Counted from the stretch's first letter, positions 22,989 through 33,400 are shown. The stretch: 34,261 bases of DNA from Flavobacteriales bacterium UBA958 (GCA_002293045.1 DBCM01000038.1:5167-39427), one strand, 5' to 3'. Notes: generated from the letters alone by a model not told the origin. Numbers and translations: made by a program.

Positions 22989-25880
22989 ATGAGAGCCTCT
23001 TTCCTTATTTTTCTTCTACTCTCCTTGGTGCTTCCGGTTTCATCTCAAGTGGTAATTAATGAGTACTCATGTTCTAACATGAGTGGGTTGAGTGATGCCT
23101 ATGGTGAGAATGAGGACTGGGTTGAATTGCTAAACACGACAGCAGGTGCGGTGAATTTAACGGGGTGGTATCTTTCTGACCGCCCAACGAATTTAACCAA
23201 GTGGCAAATACCCAGTGGGACTATTCCAGCGAATGGATATAAAATGGTATTCTGTTCAAAACGAAATACGGTAAATGGCAATGAATACCATCCAAATTTT
23301 AATCTTTCACAAACTGAAGGAGAATGGATAATTCTTACCAATCCCTCGTTTGTGGTTGTTGATTCATTTAAAATTGTTCACCTTACCAAAGCAGATCATT
23401 CCATTGGAAGAACCACTAACGGTGCCGCAACATTTTCCTTGTTCACCACCCCTACACCCAATGCTCCTAATGCAAATCCTGTCCCGTTTTACACACCAAA
23501 GCCGATCTATAGTCTTGCGCCGGGATTTTATGCCGGTGCGCAATCGGTTAGTATTACGTGTGCAGACCCAAGCGCTAGCATTCGTTACACCTTAGATGGC
23601 ACGGATCCCACTCCGGCGTCGCCCCTCTATATCGCCCCAATTCAAATTACCACTACCCGAGTATTAAGGGCAACAGCATACAGCGCAAACTTACCATCCT
23701 TTACAGAAACAAACACCTATTTCATCAACGTAACCCATACGGTACCCGTCGTTTCTGTCTGCAGTCAAGGGGTCCAGCAAATGCTACAAACAGGTAGTCA
23801 AAACCCCCCGAATAGAATTGGTTCCTTTGAGTTGTTTGAAGAAAACGGGTCTTTTATCGATGAGGGACAAGGAGATTTTAACAAACACGGAAATGATTCC
23901 TGGGCCTATAACCAACGAGGATTTGATTATATCTGCAGAGATCAATATGGGTATAATGGAGATTTAGAACATCAGATTTTCCCTGAAAAATCGCGCACCA
24001 AATTTCAACGCGTTATGCTAAAACCAGGAGCAAGCGATAATTATCCCTTTGAAAATGGAGCCCACATACGAGATGCGTTTATACATACCTTATCCATTCG
24101 GGCAGATATGAAATTAGATGAACGTACTTGGCGTCCAGCTGTCGTTTATTTGAATGGAGAGTATTGGGGGGTTTATGAGATACGTGAAAAGGTAGATGAC
24201 CATGATTACACAGAATATTACTCGAACCAAAATAAATACAACCTTTATTTTCTAAAAACATGGGGAGGTACTTGGCAGGAATATGGCTCACCAAACGCGC
24301 AACCAAGTTGGAATGCCTTAACTTCTTATATTCTCAACAATAACATGGGGAATCCCGCCAATTTCAATTACGTAGATTCTCTTCTTAATTGGAAATCCCT
24401 GGCGGATTATTTTATGATTAATTCTTACACGGTAAATCAAGATTGGTTGAATTGGAATACCTCTTGGTGGCGAGGCCTTGATACCACTGGGGATAAAAAG
24501 AAATGGCGCTATGCCCTGTGGGATATGGATGCCACCTTCGGGCATTATGTGAATTATACAGGAATCCCCGACGCCAGCGCAAACGCAGATCCATGCAATG
24601 CAGAAAACTTGCCAAATCCCGGTGGACAGGGTCACACGGATATTTTGGAGAAGCTGATTAATGAAAATCCAGAGGTGGAACAATATTACATTACTCGGTA
24701 TGCGGATTTAATCAATACGTCTTTCAGTTGCGCCAGTATGATTACCCTATTGGATAGCATGGTCAATGAAATTGATCCTGAAATGACAGCGCAATGTGCA
24801 AAATGGGGAGGAAGTTATAACGGTTGGCAAGCCAGCGTGAATCAACTGCGTAATTTTATTAACCAGCGATGCGTTGCCTTGGAGCAGGGGCTTGTGGACT
24901 GCTATCAATTAAGCGGACCCTATCCGGTTACCTTTGATGTTTCTCCTCCAGGTGCCGGTACCTTACAAGTCAATTCAATAAATCCGCCACAATATCCATG
25001 GGCAACCTCTTATTTTGGTGGAATTCAAACCAACTTGGAAGCAAATGCAAATGCGGGATGGATGTTCAGTCATTGGACGGTGGCTTCCGGTGCAATGGGA
25101 CTTCCTACCAGTGCTTCAACAAATTTTATTACCTTGAACGGTCCGAATACAGTGGTTGCTGTCTTTGTAATTCAATCGCCAGACATTGACGGCGATGGAG
25201 TTTTGAATGAAGTAGACCCTGATGTCAATGACCCCTGCATTCCAAATCCGAATGCCGGTCCGTGTGATCAAGACAACGATGGACTAACAAATACTCAAGA
25301 AACAAGCGCGGGAACAAATCCTACCAATCCCGATACGGATGGAGACGGAATTTCGGACGGTGCAGAGCTTGCCGGAGGATCAGACCCACTGAATCCTTGC
25401 GATCCTGATGACACGCTTCCAGGATGTCAAATTGATACGGATGGCGACGGATTAACAGATGCGCAAGAAGCTATTGCTGGAACGAATCCTCAAAACCCGG
25501 ATTCCGATGGCGATGGGTATACCGATGGGCAAGAAGTCAATATGGCGAGTGATCCCTTAGATCCTTGCGATCCGGATGACAGTGCACCGGATTGTTCGGT
25601 GGGTATACATTTTCCGACGGCATTTTCTCCTGATGGAATCGGAGACCTATTAAATGAAAATTATACCATTATTGTAGGTAAGGACATCAAAGAATTCATT
25701 TTTTATATTTACGATCGCTGGGGTAATGTGATGTTTGAGTCTTCGAGTAAAACATTGAAATGGAACGGTACATATAAGGGTCTACCGTGTAATTCGGGTG
25801 TTTATGCCTACATGGCGGATGTCGTATATATCACAGGGGAGAAAAAAGTGTTCTCCGGAAATATCACCTTAATTCGATAA
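22989..25880 (+). CDS. Secreted multidomain CotH-kinase-like protein with type IX (CHU_C) sorting domain
   Basis: This 963-residue exported protein has, in order: a signal peptide (1-19); a lamin-tail domain (about 20-140; INEYSCSN...DWVELLN, GWYLSD); a chitobiase-type domain (about 170-245; ASIRYTLDGTDPT); a CotH kinase-like domain (about 255-640); a Listeria-Bacteroides/InlB-type repeat (about 650-725; GWMFSHWT); calcium-binding thrombospondin type 3 repeats (about 728-868; D-x-D-x-DG motifs); and a CHU_C gliding-associated domain (about 872-963; IYDRWGNVMFES, GVYAYM). The CotH core has NQDWLNWN and LWDMDATFG, the expected catalytic and metal residues. It should be secreted through type IX and kept at the surface. 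PorP/SprF follows after one base. The CHU_C start reads SPDGIGD instead of the usual PNGDG. Confidence 0.9.
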   Translation: MRASFLIFLLLSLVLPVSSQVVINEYSCSNMSGLSDAYGENEDWVELLNTTAGAVNLTGWYLSDRPTNLTKWQIPSGTIPANGYKMVFCSKRNTVNGNEYHPNFNLSQTEGEWIILTNPSFVVVDSFKIVHLTKADHSIGRTTNGAATFSLFTTPTPNAPNANPVPFYTPKPIYSLAPGFYAGAQSVSITCADPSASIRYTLDGTDPTPASPLYIAPIQITTTRVLRATAYSANLPSFTETNTYFINVTHTVPVVSVCSQGVQQMLQTGSQNPPNRIGSFELFEENGSFIDEGQGDFNKHGNDSWAYNQRGFDYICRDQYGYNGDLEHQIFPEKSRTKFQRVMLKPGASDNYPFENGAHIRDAFIHTLSIRADMKLDERTWRPAVVYLNGEYWGVYEIREKVDDHDYTEYYSNQNKYNLYFLKTWGGTWQEYGSPNAQPSWNALTSYILNNNMGNPANFNYVDSLLNWKSLADYFMINSYTVNQDWLNWNTSWWRGLDTTGDKKKWRYALWDMDATFGHYVNYTGIPDASANADPCNAENLPNPGGQGHTDILEKLINENPEVEQYYITRYADLINTSFSCASMITLLDSMVNEIDPEMTAQCAKWGGSYNGWQASVNQLRNFINQRCVALEQGLVDCYQLSGPYPVTFDVSPPGAGTLQVNSINPPQYPWATSYFGGIQTNLEANANAGWMFSHWTVASGAMGLPTSASTNFITLNGPNTVVAVFVIQSPDIDGDGVLNEVDPDVNDPCIPNPNAGPCDQDNDGLTNTQETSAGTNPTNPDTDGDGISDGAELAGGSDPLNPCDPDDTLPGCQIDTDGDGLTDAQEAIAGTNPQNPDSDGDGYTDGQEVNMASDPLDPCDPDDSAPDCSVGIHFPTAFSPDGIGDLLNENYTIIVGKDIKEFIFYIYDRWGNVMFESSSKTLKWNGTYKGLPCNSGVYAYMADVVYITGEKKVFSGNITLIR
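25180..25596 (+). repeat. Thrombospondin type 3 (calcium-binding) repeat coding region
   Basis: This stretch codes for at least five Asp-rich units such as DIDGDGVLN, DQDNDGLTN, DTDGDGISD, DTDGDGLTD and DSDGDGYTD. The linker PCDPDD is encoded twice (near 25396 and 25564) by almost identical bases, and SDPL precedes it both times. The repeat probably acts as a calcium-stiffened spacer between the CotH domain and the sorting domain. Confidence 0.8.
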
Positions 25881-25881
25881 T

Positions 25882-26913
25882 ATGCGAAAAGCGGGTTGGT
25901 ACATCCTTTTTGGCATGCTCAGTTCATTCAACGCAATTGCGCAAGATTATCAATTTACGCAGTACGACCGAGCCTTACTTTTGTTGAACCCTTCCGCTGC
26001 AGGTAATTTTGATGGTTTTGAGCGATTTTCCGTACAAAACCGCAATCAATGGGTGGGTGCAGGCACACGATTTATGACCTCTTTAGCGGCAGCGGAATTC
26101 ACCTTTGGTAAGAATAATTTTGACAATAAATCCTATGCTGGAATGGGCATTCATGTGAACCGAGACGTTGGAGGTGATGCGCGTTTTGGGAGTAATCTTT
26201 TCGGGGCATCCCTGAGCGGTCATTTGTTAACCTCAAAACAGTCCAAGTTTTCAGCGGGTATTCAAACAGCAGTGAGTAGTCGCAGCGGAGACCTTTCGAA
26301 TTTACTCTTTTTTTCCCAATGGAATGGGAGTGCGTTCGACCCTAATATTCCTACCAATGAGCCAAGTCAAATTGCCAGATTTAGCTATGTAGATGCCGGT
26401 GCAGGATTGTCATACACCTATTCTAGCAAAGGAAATCGCGTGTCACAAGAGCGTCAGCGCTATGTCAATGTCGGTATATTTGCACAGCACATTGCCCGAC
26501 CCAAGTTGAGGTATAACGAAATCACCTATGACCGTCTTTATGTGAAGCTCGGTGGGCATTTAGAAACAGAGGTAAATATTGGAAACAGACTCGCGTTAGA
26601 AATGAGGACGGTCCAAATGCTCCAAGGGAAACATTACCACGGAAGGTATGGGATCATGTTGAAGTCTATTATGAAACAAGGCGCTTCGATTACCCGCTTA
26701 AAAAACGACGCATTTTTTAGTGCAGGCTTATACATGAGTTCAACAGGAACGCTCTCACCAGTCTGCGTAGTTGACTTGGGCGGAGTACAAATAGGCTTTA
26801 ATTATGATTTAGAATTATCAAAATTGGGCAGGGCTTATCGAAGCTCTATTGAATTTTCTTTGTCTTATGCCTTTACTCGGTCCTCCCTTTTTAAGAGAAC
26901 TAAAATTGGCTAA
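25882..26913 (+). CDS. PorP/SprF-family type IX secretion outer-membrane protein
   Basis: This 343-residue protein has a signal peptide (WYILFGMLSSFNAIAQ) followed by the family signature DYQFTQYDRALLLLNPSAAGNF at the mature N-terminus. The rest alternates amphipathic beta strands typical of the PorP/SprF barrel (for example FSVQNRNQWVGAG, SYAGMGIHVNRDVGG). SprF-type proteins sit in the outer membrane and help secrete or anchor a partner with a CHU_C sorting domain. The upstream gene encodes exactly such a protein, with one base between them, so this is very likely its dedicated partner. Many copies of this family exist in Bacteroidota genomes, so core PorP of the secretion machine is a less likely identity. 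The stop overlaps the convergent GH3-like gene by four bases. Confidence 0.92.
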   Translation: MRKAGWYILFGMLSSFNAIAQDYQFTQYDRALLLLNPSAAGNFDGFERFSVQNRNQWVGAGTRFMTSLAAAEFTFGKNNFDNKSYAGMGIHVNRDVGGDARFGSNLFGASLSGHLLTSKQSKFSAGIQTAVSSRSGDLSNLLFFSQWNGSAFDPNIPTNEPSQIARFSYVDAGAGLSYTYSSKGNRVSQERQRYVNVGIFAQHIARPKLRYNEITYDRLYVKLGGHLETEVNIGNRLALEMRTVQMLQGKHYHGRYGIMLKSIMKQGASITRLKNDAFFSAGLYMSSTGTLSPVCVVDLGGVQIGFNYDLELSKLGRAYRSSIEFSLSYAFTRSSLFKRTKIG

Positions 26914-28439
26914 GCTAAATTTTCCCGAGTTAAAAACTCAAACCATACCTGCGCTTGTTCATCGTTTAATACCCTTGGCATTTTATTTTGTGCCCCTATT
27001 TTTTCTAAGGATTTCATATATCGATAAATCGATCCTTTGGGAAGGCAGGTGATTTTGGGATCCTTCAGGTTGTATTTTCGTGCAGAGTAATAATCATCAT
27101 TTAAGGAGGACAACTCACGGTCGATGACCTGCATTAATTCTTCGGGGCTCACGTGCGGATCAACGGGTTCAATAAACCAATGATGAAGTTGCTGCTCTTT
27201 GTTTACAAAAATGGTAAATTCGGGTTCAATTAACCGGTGAGGCACGTTTATACGAGTTAATGCTTGATTGATGTTGTCTAATGAAAGATGCTCCCCACAT
27301 AAACTTAAGAATTGTTTGATTCTTCCAGAAATAATTAGCCTGTGCTCTCGTACATCAATAAAACGCACTAAATCTCCAATCAAATACCGCCATAAGCCGG
27401 CATTCGTTGAAATGACTAAGGCATAATCGACCCCTTCCTTAACTTCACTCACGGTGAGCGCTTTATGTGCGGAGATCAATTCACCGTCTTCATTAAAAAA
27501 TCTAGAATCAAATGGAATGAACTCGAAGAAGATGCCATTATTTAGCAATAGCTTCATGCCTTTTTCAAACGGAGAAGTTTGAAAAGCAAAGTACCCCTCG
27601 CTGGCTAAATAGGTGTCAAGTAAGAAAACTTCTTTGCTACAAATATTCGATAATCGTCCGACATAGGGATCCATATATACGCCTCCGTGGACGTACACCC
27701 TGAGATTTGGCCAAATATCGTGTATGCTGTTGAGTTGGTGTCGTTCAACGATTCGCTCCATGAGCATAATACACCAACTGGGAATTCCTGCAATAATACC
27801 GATGTTCCACTGTGGGGCCTTTTCTACCATGGCATTGAGCTTATCGTTCCAGTCTGGAATTGCAGAAATAGCATTTCCTGGTTTGGTTATCGGTTTAACA
27901 AGAATAGAGGTGTGTTTTTTTAAAATACCGCTTAAGTCTCCTTCGTAACGGGATCCGACTTTTTTAAGTTTGCTTGAACCCCCAACGGCAAGCCCCGAAG
28001 CACTAAAAAATTCTTCATTCAAGTCTAGGGCATGTAAGATGGCATATTGACGAATACTGCTCCGCTGAAACGAACGAATCATTTCCATACTCACGGGAAT
28101 TCGCTTGCTTGGACTGCCCGTGGTCCCAGAAGACAAGGCAAAATATTTGATTTTCCCAGGCCAGGTACAATCACTTTTGCCGGAAATCGTATGGTGCAAC
28201 CACTTGGTGTAAAATTCTTCGTAATCCATAATGGGAATACTGCCTTGAAACTTACTTACTGCGTTTTTACTGTTCAACAGCGATTTGAAATCGTGAAAAA
28301 ATCCAAATTCAGTATGTTGCGCTTTCGTTAAAAGATCAACAAGGGTATTTAACTGATGTTGGTAACTAAGCTGTTTTCGATTAATCCGTTTGTAGCCCAG
28401 TTCTGTTGTTTTTTTTATAAGTCGCCCAATAATTTTCAT
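26910..28439 (-). CDS. GH3-like acyl-adenylating family protein
   Basis: The 509-residue protein matches the GH3 auxin-responsive family in the adenylate-forming enzyme superfamily. The ATP-binding P-loop-like motif is LSSGTTGSPSKRIPVS (about 102-117), the middle motif includes YLASEGYFAFQ (about 280-290), and the C-terminal half has GLWRYLIGDLVRF (about 349-361) and GRIKQFLSLCGEHLS. Plant members join amino acids to acyl acids through acyl-AMP; the substrates of bacterial members are mostly unknown. No signal peptide or membrane segment is present, so it is cytoplasmic. It has a divergent promoter region shared with the stress protein gene and ends in a four-base overlap with the PorP/SprF-like gene. 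Confidence 0.88.
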   Translation of the reverse strand: MKIIGRLIKKTTELGYKRINRKQLSYQHQLNTLVDLLTKAQHTEFGFFHDFKSLLNSKNAVSKFQGSIPIMDYEEFYTKWLHHTISGKSDCTWPGKIKYFALSSGTTGSPSKRIPVSMEMIRSFQRSSIRQYAILHALDLNEEFFSASGLAVGGSSKLKKVGSRYEGDLSGILKKHTSILVKPITKPGNAISAIPDWNDKLNAMVEKAPQWNIGIIAGIPSWCIMLMERIVERHQLNSIHDIWPNLRVYVHGGVYMDPYVGRLSNICSKEVFLLDTYLASEGYFAFQTSPFEKGMKLLLNNGIFFEFIPFDSRFFNEDGELISAHKALTVSEVKEGVDYALVISTNAGLWRYLIGDLVRFIDVREHRLIISGRIKQFLSLCGEHLSLDNINQALTRINVPHRLIEPEFTIFVNKEQQLHHWFIEPVDPHVSPEELMQVIDRELSSLNDDYYSARKYNLKDPKITCLPKGSIYRYMKSLEKIGAQNKMPRVLNDEQAQVWFEFLTRENLA

Positions 28440-28493
28440 AGGAGTACATGAATTACGCTAATCAGGTATAAAATCATTTAAAATTCCTTAGTT

Positions 28494-28501
28494 CAAAGTT
28501 A
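28494..28501 (-). promoter_or_regulatory. -7 promoter box for the GH3-like gene
   Basis: On the minus strand these bases read TAACTTTG, an exact TAnnTTTG match, 54 bases upstream of the GH3-like ATG. A -33 TTG at usual spacing is not visible. It mirrors the box of the divergent stress protein gene 21 bases away. Confidence 0.42.
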
Positions 28502-28522
28502 TTAAATCTTGTTACTTTCCAT

Positions 28523-28530
28523 TAACTTTG
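28523..28530 (+). promoter_or_regulatory. -7 promoter box for the universal stress protein gene
   Basis: TAACTTTG matches TAnnTTTG and lies 17 bases before the ATG at 28548. It supports that ATG over the in-frame start at 28509, which would be upstream of the transcription start. No TTG is found at normal spacing. Confidence 0.5.
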
Positions 28531-28547
28531 TTATAAATTATATCGTT

Positions 28548-29369
28548 ATGAAACATAAGTCATTTACCGTTCCTCATGATTTTACCTCAGTTGCAAATGT
28601 TGCATTAGACCATGCTATTGAAACTGCAAAAAAAGCAAACACTACCATTCATATTTTACATGTAGTAGAGGACGAAGCGGAGGTTGATTCTGCCACTGAT
28701 AAAATTGATGATATTATTGCATCTAAAGGTGTGGAAGGGGTTACATTAACGAATAATGTACGAATTGGGAATATCTTCAAGAGTATTTCCGAATTTGCGG
28801 TTGAACATCAATCAGAATTGATTTTTATGGGTACCCATGGCGCACATGGATGGCAACATATTACGGGAAGTTATGCCCTACGTGTTGTAACCAGCTCTCA
28901 GGTTCCGTTTGTAATTGTTCAGGACAAGGCGGTTAAAGAGGGAGGATATAAATCTATTGTTGTTCCCTTGGACCTACACATTCAGACGCGTCAAAAACTT
29001 TCAACGGTTGCTAAATTAGCCGAGTATTTCGGTTCGAAAGTTCATATTGCACTACCAGACGAATCAGATCTAGATCTTCAAGCGCAGCTTGAAGCCCATA
29101 AATCGGTATGTGAAGTGTATTTAAAGGAACGGAACATTGAAATGGATACAAAAATACTTCCTCATGGAGATTTTGACAGAGAGGTGGTTAAATATGCGAG
29201 CCTGATCAATGCCGATTTAATCTCAATCATGAATCTTAATCGCAGCAATATTTTTAGCGTATTCAATGCAAAACACGAGCAATATATTATCACAAACGAT
29301 GCATTGATTCCTACTTTAATACTCAATCCGGTAGAGGTTCAAGAAATTTATGGACATTGGTTTACCTAA
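28548..29369 (+). CDS. Universal stress protein, tandem UspA domains
   Basis: The 273-residue cytoplasmic protein contains two UspA domains. The first (about 1-140) has the beta-alpha start SFTVPHDFTSVANVALDHAIETA and a nucleotide-loop-like GTHGAHGWQHITGS, with eight rather than the usual nine residues between the second Gly and GS. The second (about 147-273; SIVVPLDLHIQTRQKLS) lacks this loop, as is common in tandem Usp proteins, and may be structural. Usp proteins respond to starvation or stress, often by binding ATP; no specific partner can be named. ATG 28548 is chosen because a -7 box lies just upstream. The fructose-bisphosphatase gene follows after four bases, so they are likely cotranscribed. 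Confidence 0.9.
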   Translation: MKHKSFTVPHDFTSVANVALDHAIETAKKANTTIHILHVVEDEAEVDSATDKIDDIIASKGVEGVTLTNNVRIGNIFKSISEFAVEHQSELIFMGTHGAHGWQHITGSYALRVVTSSQVPFVIVQDKAVKEGGYKSIVVPLDLHIQTRQKLSTVAKLAEYFGSKVHIALPDESDLDLQAQLEAHKSVCEVYLKERNIEMDTKILPHGDFDREVVKYASLINADLISIMNLNRSNIFSVFNAKHEQYIITNDALIPTLILNPVEVQEIYGHWFT

Positions 29370-29373
29370 TACC

Positions 29374-30375
29374 ATGTCAAAAATCATTACGCTAAACGAG
29401 TTTATCCTGCTGAATCAGCAGGATTTTCCTTTTGCAACGGGCGAGTTAACCGCCATCCTCAATGACATAGCCCTAGCCTCAAAACTTATAAGCCGCGACG
29501 TCCGAATGGCGGGCTTGGCAGATCACATTCTTGGGGCCCAAGGAAACATAAACGTGCAGGGAGAAGCGCAGCAAAAATTAGATGTTGTTGCTGATGATGC
29601 CTTTATTAAAGCCTTTTCGGCAAGTGGCGTTATTTGCGGCATTGCGTCCGAAGAAAATGATGACTTTGTTGCCTTTGATTCTGAAGCGGCAAAACACGGT
29701 AAGTATGTTGTGCTGTTTGACCCGCTCGACGGTTCAAGTAACATTGATGTAAACGTATCCATTGGAACCATTTTTTCTATCTACAGAAGAGTTTCAGAAG
29801 TAGGGGGTCCAGCAACCCTTGAAGACATGCTTCAACCGGGTACCGAACAAGTAGCTGCAGGGTATGTGCTTTATGGCTCCTCTACCATGTTGGTTTATAC
29901 CACTGGAAAAGGCGTTCATGGATTTACACTCGACCCCTCGATTGGTGAATATTGTCTTTCGCACCCTTCCATGCAGATGCCGGAAAACGGCCGTTTATAT
30001 GCCATGAATGAAGGAAACATTAACGAGTGTGACCCCGGTTTGGTCAAGTATATTCAGTATTGTCAAAGCAGAGAAAATCAAACTGGAATGCCGTATTCGG
30101 GAAGATACATTGGTTCCTTAGTGGCCGATTTTCATAGAAACCTAATTAAAGGTGGGATTTATATCTATCCAGCGGTTGATGCTTCCCCTGAAGGCAGGCT
30201 CCGCTTACTATATGAGTGTAATCCCTTAGCCTTTCTGGCTGAACAAGCCGGAGGCTTAGCGACCACCGGAAAAACGCGAATTATGGACATCGTTCCAACA
30301 GCACTACATCAGCGCGTACCGTACTTCGTTGGCTCCAAACTTATGGTAGAAAAAGCCATGTCTTTTTTGAAATAA
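29374..30375 (+). CDS. fbp: Fructose-1,6-bisphosphatase, class I
   Basis: The 333-residue enzyme hydrolyses fructose 1,6-bisphosphate to fructose 6-phosphate, the committed step of gluconeogenesis, in the cytoplasm. Metal and phosphate motifs are intact: Glu-Glu in IASEENDD, FDPLDGSSNIDVNVSIGTIFSIY (metal-binding DPLDGSS), the substrate-binding segment with YSGRYIGSLVADFHRNL, and ECNPLAFLAEQAGG near the C-terminus. Length is typical of class I. The start is probably ATG 29374 (MSKIITLNEF), four bases after the stress protein stop. An upstream ATG at 29350 would overlap that gene by 20 bases and add eight residues. Confidence 0.96.
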   Translation: MSKIITLNEFILLNQQDFPFATGELTAILNDIALASKLISRDVRMAGLADHILGAQGNINVQGEAQQKLDVVADDAFIKAFSASGVICGIASEENDDFVAFDSEAAKHGKYVVLFDPLDGSSNIDVNVSIGTIFSIYRRVSEVGGPATLEDMLQPGTEQVAAGYVLYGSSTMLVYTTGKGVHGFTLDPSIGEYCLSHPSMQMPENGRLYAMNEGNINECDPGLVKYIQYCQSRENQTGMPYSGRYIGSLVADFHRNLIKGGIYIYPAVDASPEGRLRLLYECNPLAFLAEQAGGLATTGKTRIMDIVPTALHQRVPYFVGSKLMVEKAMSFLK

Positions 30376-30401
30376 TTCGCATTCTTTTTCTTTTGATTGC
30401 C

Positions 30402-30409
30402 TACCTTTG
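30402..30409 (+). promoter_or_regulatory. -7 promoter box for mfd
   Basis: TACCTTTG matches TAnnTTTG and lies in the 42-base gap after fbp, ending eight bases before ATG 30418. An in-frame TTG at 30397 would be upstream of the transcription start, which argues for the ATG. A -33 TTG at usual spacing is not visible. Confidence 0.45.
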
Positions 30410-30417
30410 AGCCCCGC

Positions 30418-33400
30418 ATGGAAAACCGCTCGGCGCTTTCGATTGTACAGCAATCTCCAGAAATTTCAACAACGCTAAACCTTTTGCGTACTGGAGAAAA
30501 AGCACTCCAATGGGAAGGATTAGTTGGCTCATCATTAGCGTTTTATGCAGTCGCTACCGCCCAAGTCAAAGGGGGAAAACACTTGTTTGTACTTGAAAAC
30601 AAAGAAGCCGCGGCTTATTTCTTGAATGATTTACAAGGCATTTGTGGTGATCAAGAGAAGGCCTTGTTTTTTCCTGCATCCATGAAAAACCCCTACCAAT
30701 TAGAGGATACAGACAATGCGAATGTAGTATACCGCGCAGAAGTATTGGAGCGCATGAACTCCGATAAAAAAGTGCTCATTGTCACCTATCCGGAAGCCTT
30801 ATTCGAGAAAGTGCCTACCCAACGAAAACTGGTGAATCACACCATGAAAATCGAGGTCGGAAAGGAATACACGGTGGATTTTTTAAATGAATTACTCTTA
30901 GAATATGGGTTTGACCGCGTAGACTTTGTTTACCATCCCGGACAATTTGCCATTCGTGGAGGAATTTTAGATGTATTTTCATTTTCTGCCGACCATCCGT
31001 TTCGAATAGAGTTCTTTGGCGATGAGGTTGAAACGATCAGAGGATTTGACCCAACCACCCAGCTTTCGCAAGCAAACTATAAGTTTTTCAATGTGATTCC
31101 AAATGTGCAATCAACCCACTTATTAGCGGAAGTTTCTGATTTATTCTCCTACCTTGGAAGTGATGCGATGTGCTGGATTCATAACGTGGAAGTCTTTGAA
31201 GACACCATATCCAACATGTTTGATAAGGCAAAGACAATGTTCACAAAATCAAGCAGCACAATCCCTTTAACACCTCCCGAGGTCTTATTTTTAGACAACG
31301 TTCAGTTACATGATTCATTATCTAAAATACCCATCATCCATTGGGGCAAGGCAGTCAACAAGAACCTTACAGAAGTAATAACATTTAAATCGATTGCCCA
31401 GCCTGCATTCAATAAGAACTTCGACCTCCTTAGAAAAGACCTTACCCAATATGCAACGGAGGGATATAGCCTTCATTTTTTTTCTAACCAGCCCCGTCAA
31501 CTCGAACGCTTAGAACAAATTTTTGAAGATACAGGCGATGGAATCCCGATTATTCGAAATCATTTTGCCTTGCATGAAGGGTTTATTCTTCCTGCGCAAA
31601 AACTACTGTGTTATACAGACCATCAAGTGTTTGAACGGTACCACCGCTTTCAATTGAAAGAAGGATTTCGTCAAGCCAGTCAAGCGCTTACCCTAAAGGA
31701 ATTGTATAACCTTCAAAAAGGAGATTATGTGACCCACATCGATCACGGGGTGGGGATGTTCTCCGGCCTTGAAACCATTGATGTGAATGGCAAACCCCAA
31801 GAAGCCGTTCGTTTAGTGTATAAAGACGGAGATGTCTTGTATGTAGGAATTCACTCGTTGCATCGCATATCAAAGTTTACAGGCAAGGAAGGATCGATTC
31901 CAAAAGTTAATAAACTAGGAACGCAAGCTTGGGCCACCTTGAAGAATAAGACCAAGAAGAAGATAAAGGAATTGGCCTATGACTTGATTCAGTTGTACGC
32001 GACCCGTAAGGCCCAACCCGGGTTTTCCTTTTCTCCAGATACCTACTTGCAAAATGAGTTGGAAGCCTCCTTCATGTATGAAGACACGCAAGATCAATTT
32101 AAGGCAACCCAAGACGTAAAAAAAGACATGGAATCTGCCTTACCAATGGATCGCTTGGTCTGTGGCGATGTGGGCTTTGGAAAAACAGAGGTCGCGGTGC
32201 GGGCCGCATTCAAAGCGGTGTGCGATAGTAAACAAGTGGCCGTATTAGTTCCAACGACTATTCTTTCCATGCAGCACGTTCGATCATTCAAAGAGCGCTT
32301 AAAAGAATTCCCCTGCACGGTGGATTATATCAATCGCTTTAAGTCGGCAAAGGATACCATCGAGACCCTCCAGCGTCTGAAAGATGGAAAAATTGATATT
32401 CTTATTGGAACGCATGCGATTGTTGCAGGTAAGGTCAAATTTAAGGACCTCGGACTCATGATCATCGACGAGGAACAAAAGTTTGGTGTTGCAGTTAAGG
32501 ATAAATTAAAAACGATTCGGGCCACCGTAGATACCTTAACCTTAACGGCTACCCCAATCCCAAGAACGTTGCAGTTTTCCTTGATGGGCGCACGTGATTT
32601 AAGCATCATTAACACGCCTCCTCCGAACCGCCAGCCGGTCCTTACAGAAATTATTTCCTTCGACGAAGAAATTATTCGAGATGCTATTTCTTACGAAGTA
32701 AGTAGGGGAGGGCAAGTGTTTTTTGTGAATAATCGGGTATCTAACTTGATGGAGATTTCGGGCTTATTACAGCGCTTATGCCCAGGCTTACGGGTGGGGA
32801 TAGGTCACGGCCAAATGGATGGAGAAAAGTTAGAGAAAGTCATGATGGACTTCATGGAAGGTCATTTTGACGTACTCTTGGCAACCACGATTATTGAGTC
32901 AGGAATTGACATTTCTAATGCCAATACCATCATCATCAATGAAGCGCATCAATTTGGCTTAAGTGATTTACATCAATTGCGCGGTCGGGTTGGACGAAGT
33001 AATAAAAAAGGGTTCTGTTATCTGATTGCACCACGTTTTAGTGTATTAAATTCAGAAGCAAGAAAACGCTTAGAAGCCTTGGTGCAGTTTTCGGATTTAG
33101 GCAGCGGGTTTAACATTGCCATGAAGGATTTGGATATTCGAGGCGCTGGAAATATGCTTGGTGGTGAACAGAGCGGATTTATCTCTGAAATAGGCTTTGA
33201 AATGTATCAGAAAATACTCAATGAAGCACTTCAAGAACTGCGAGAAACAGAATTTAAAACCCTGTTCGATGAACGAACTACGGATAATTTTAATGGCTTT
33301 GTGAACGAGTGTGTGTTTGAATCAGATTTTGAAGTCCGTCTGCCAGATACCTATGTAAATAATGTCGCGGAACGCTTGAGTTTATACCAAGCCCTGGATA

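Noticed and set aside
24318..24683. A 121-codon minus-strand frame inside the CotH-like gene
   Set aside because: It is antisense to the conserved kinase core and has no independent support.
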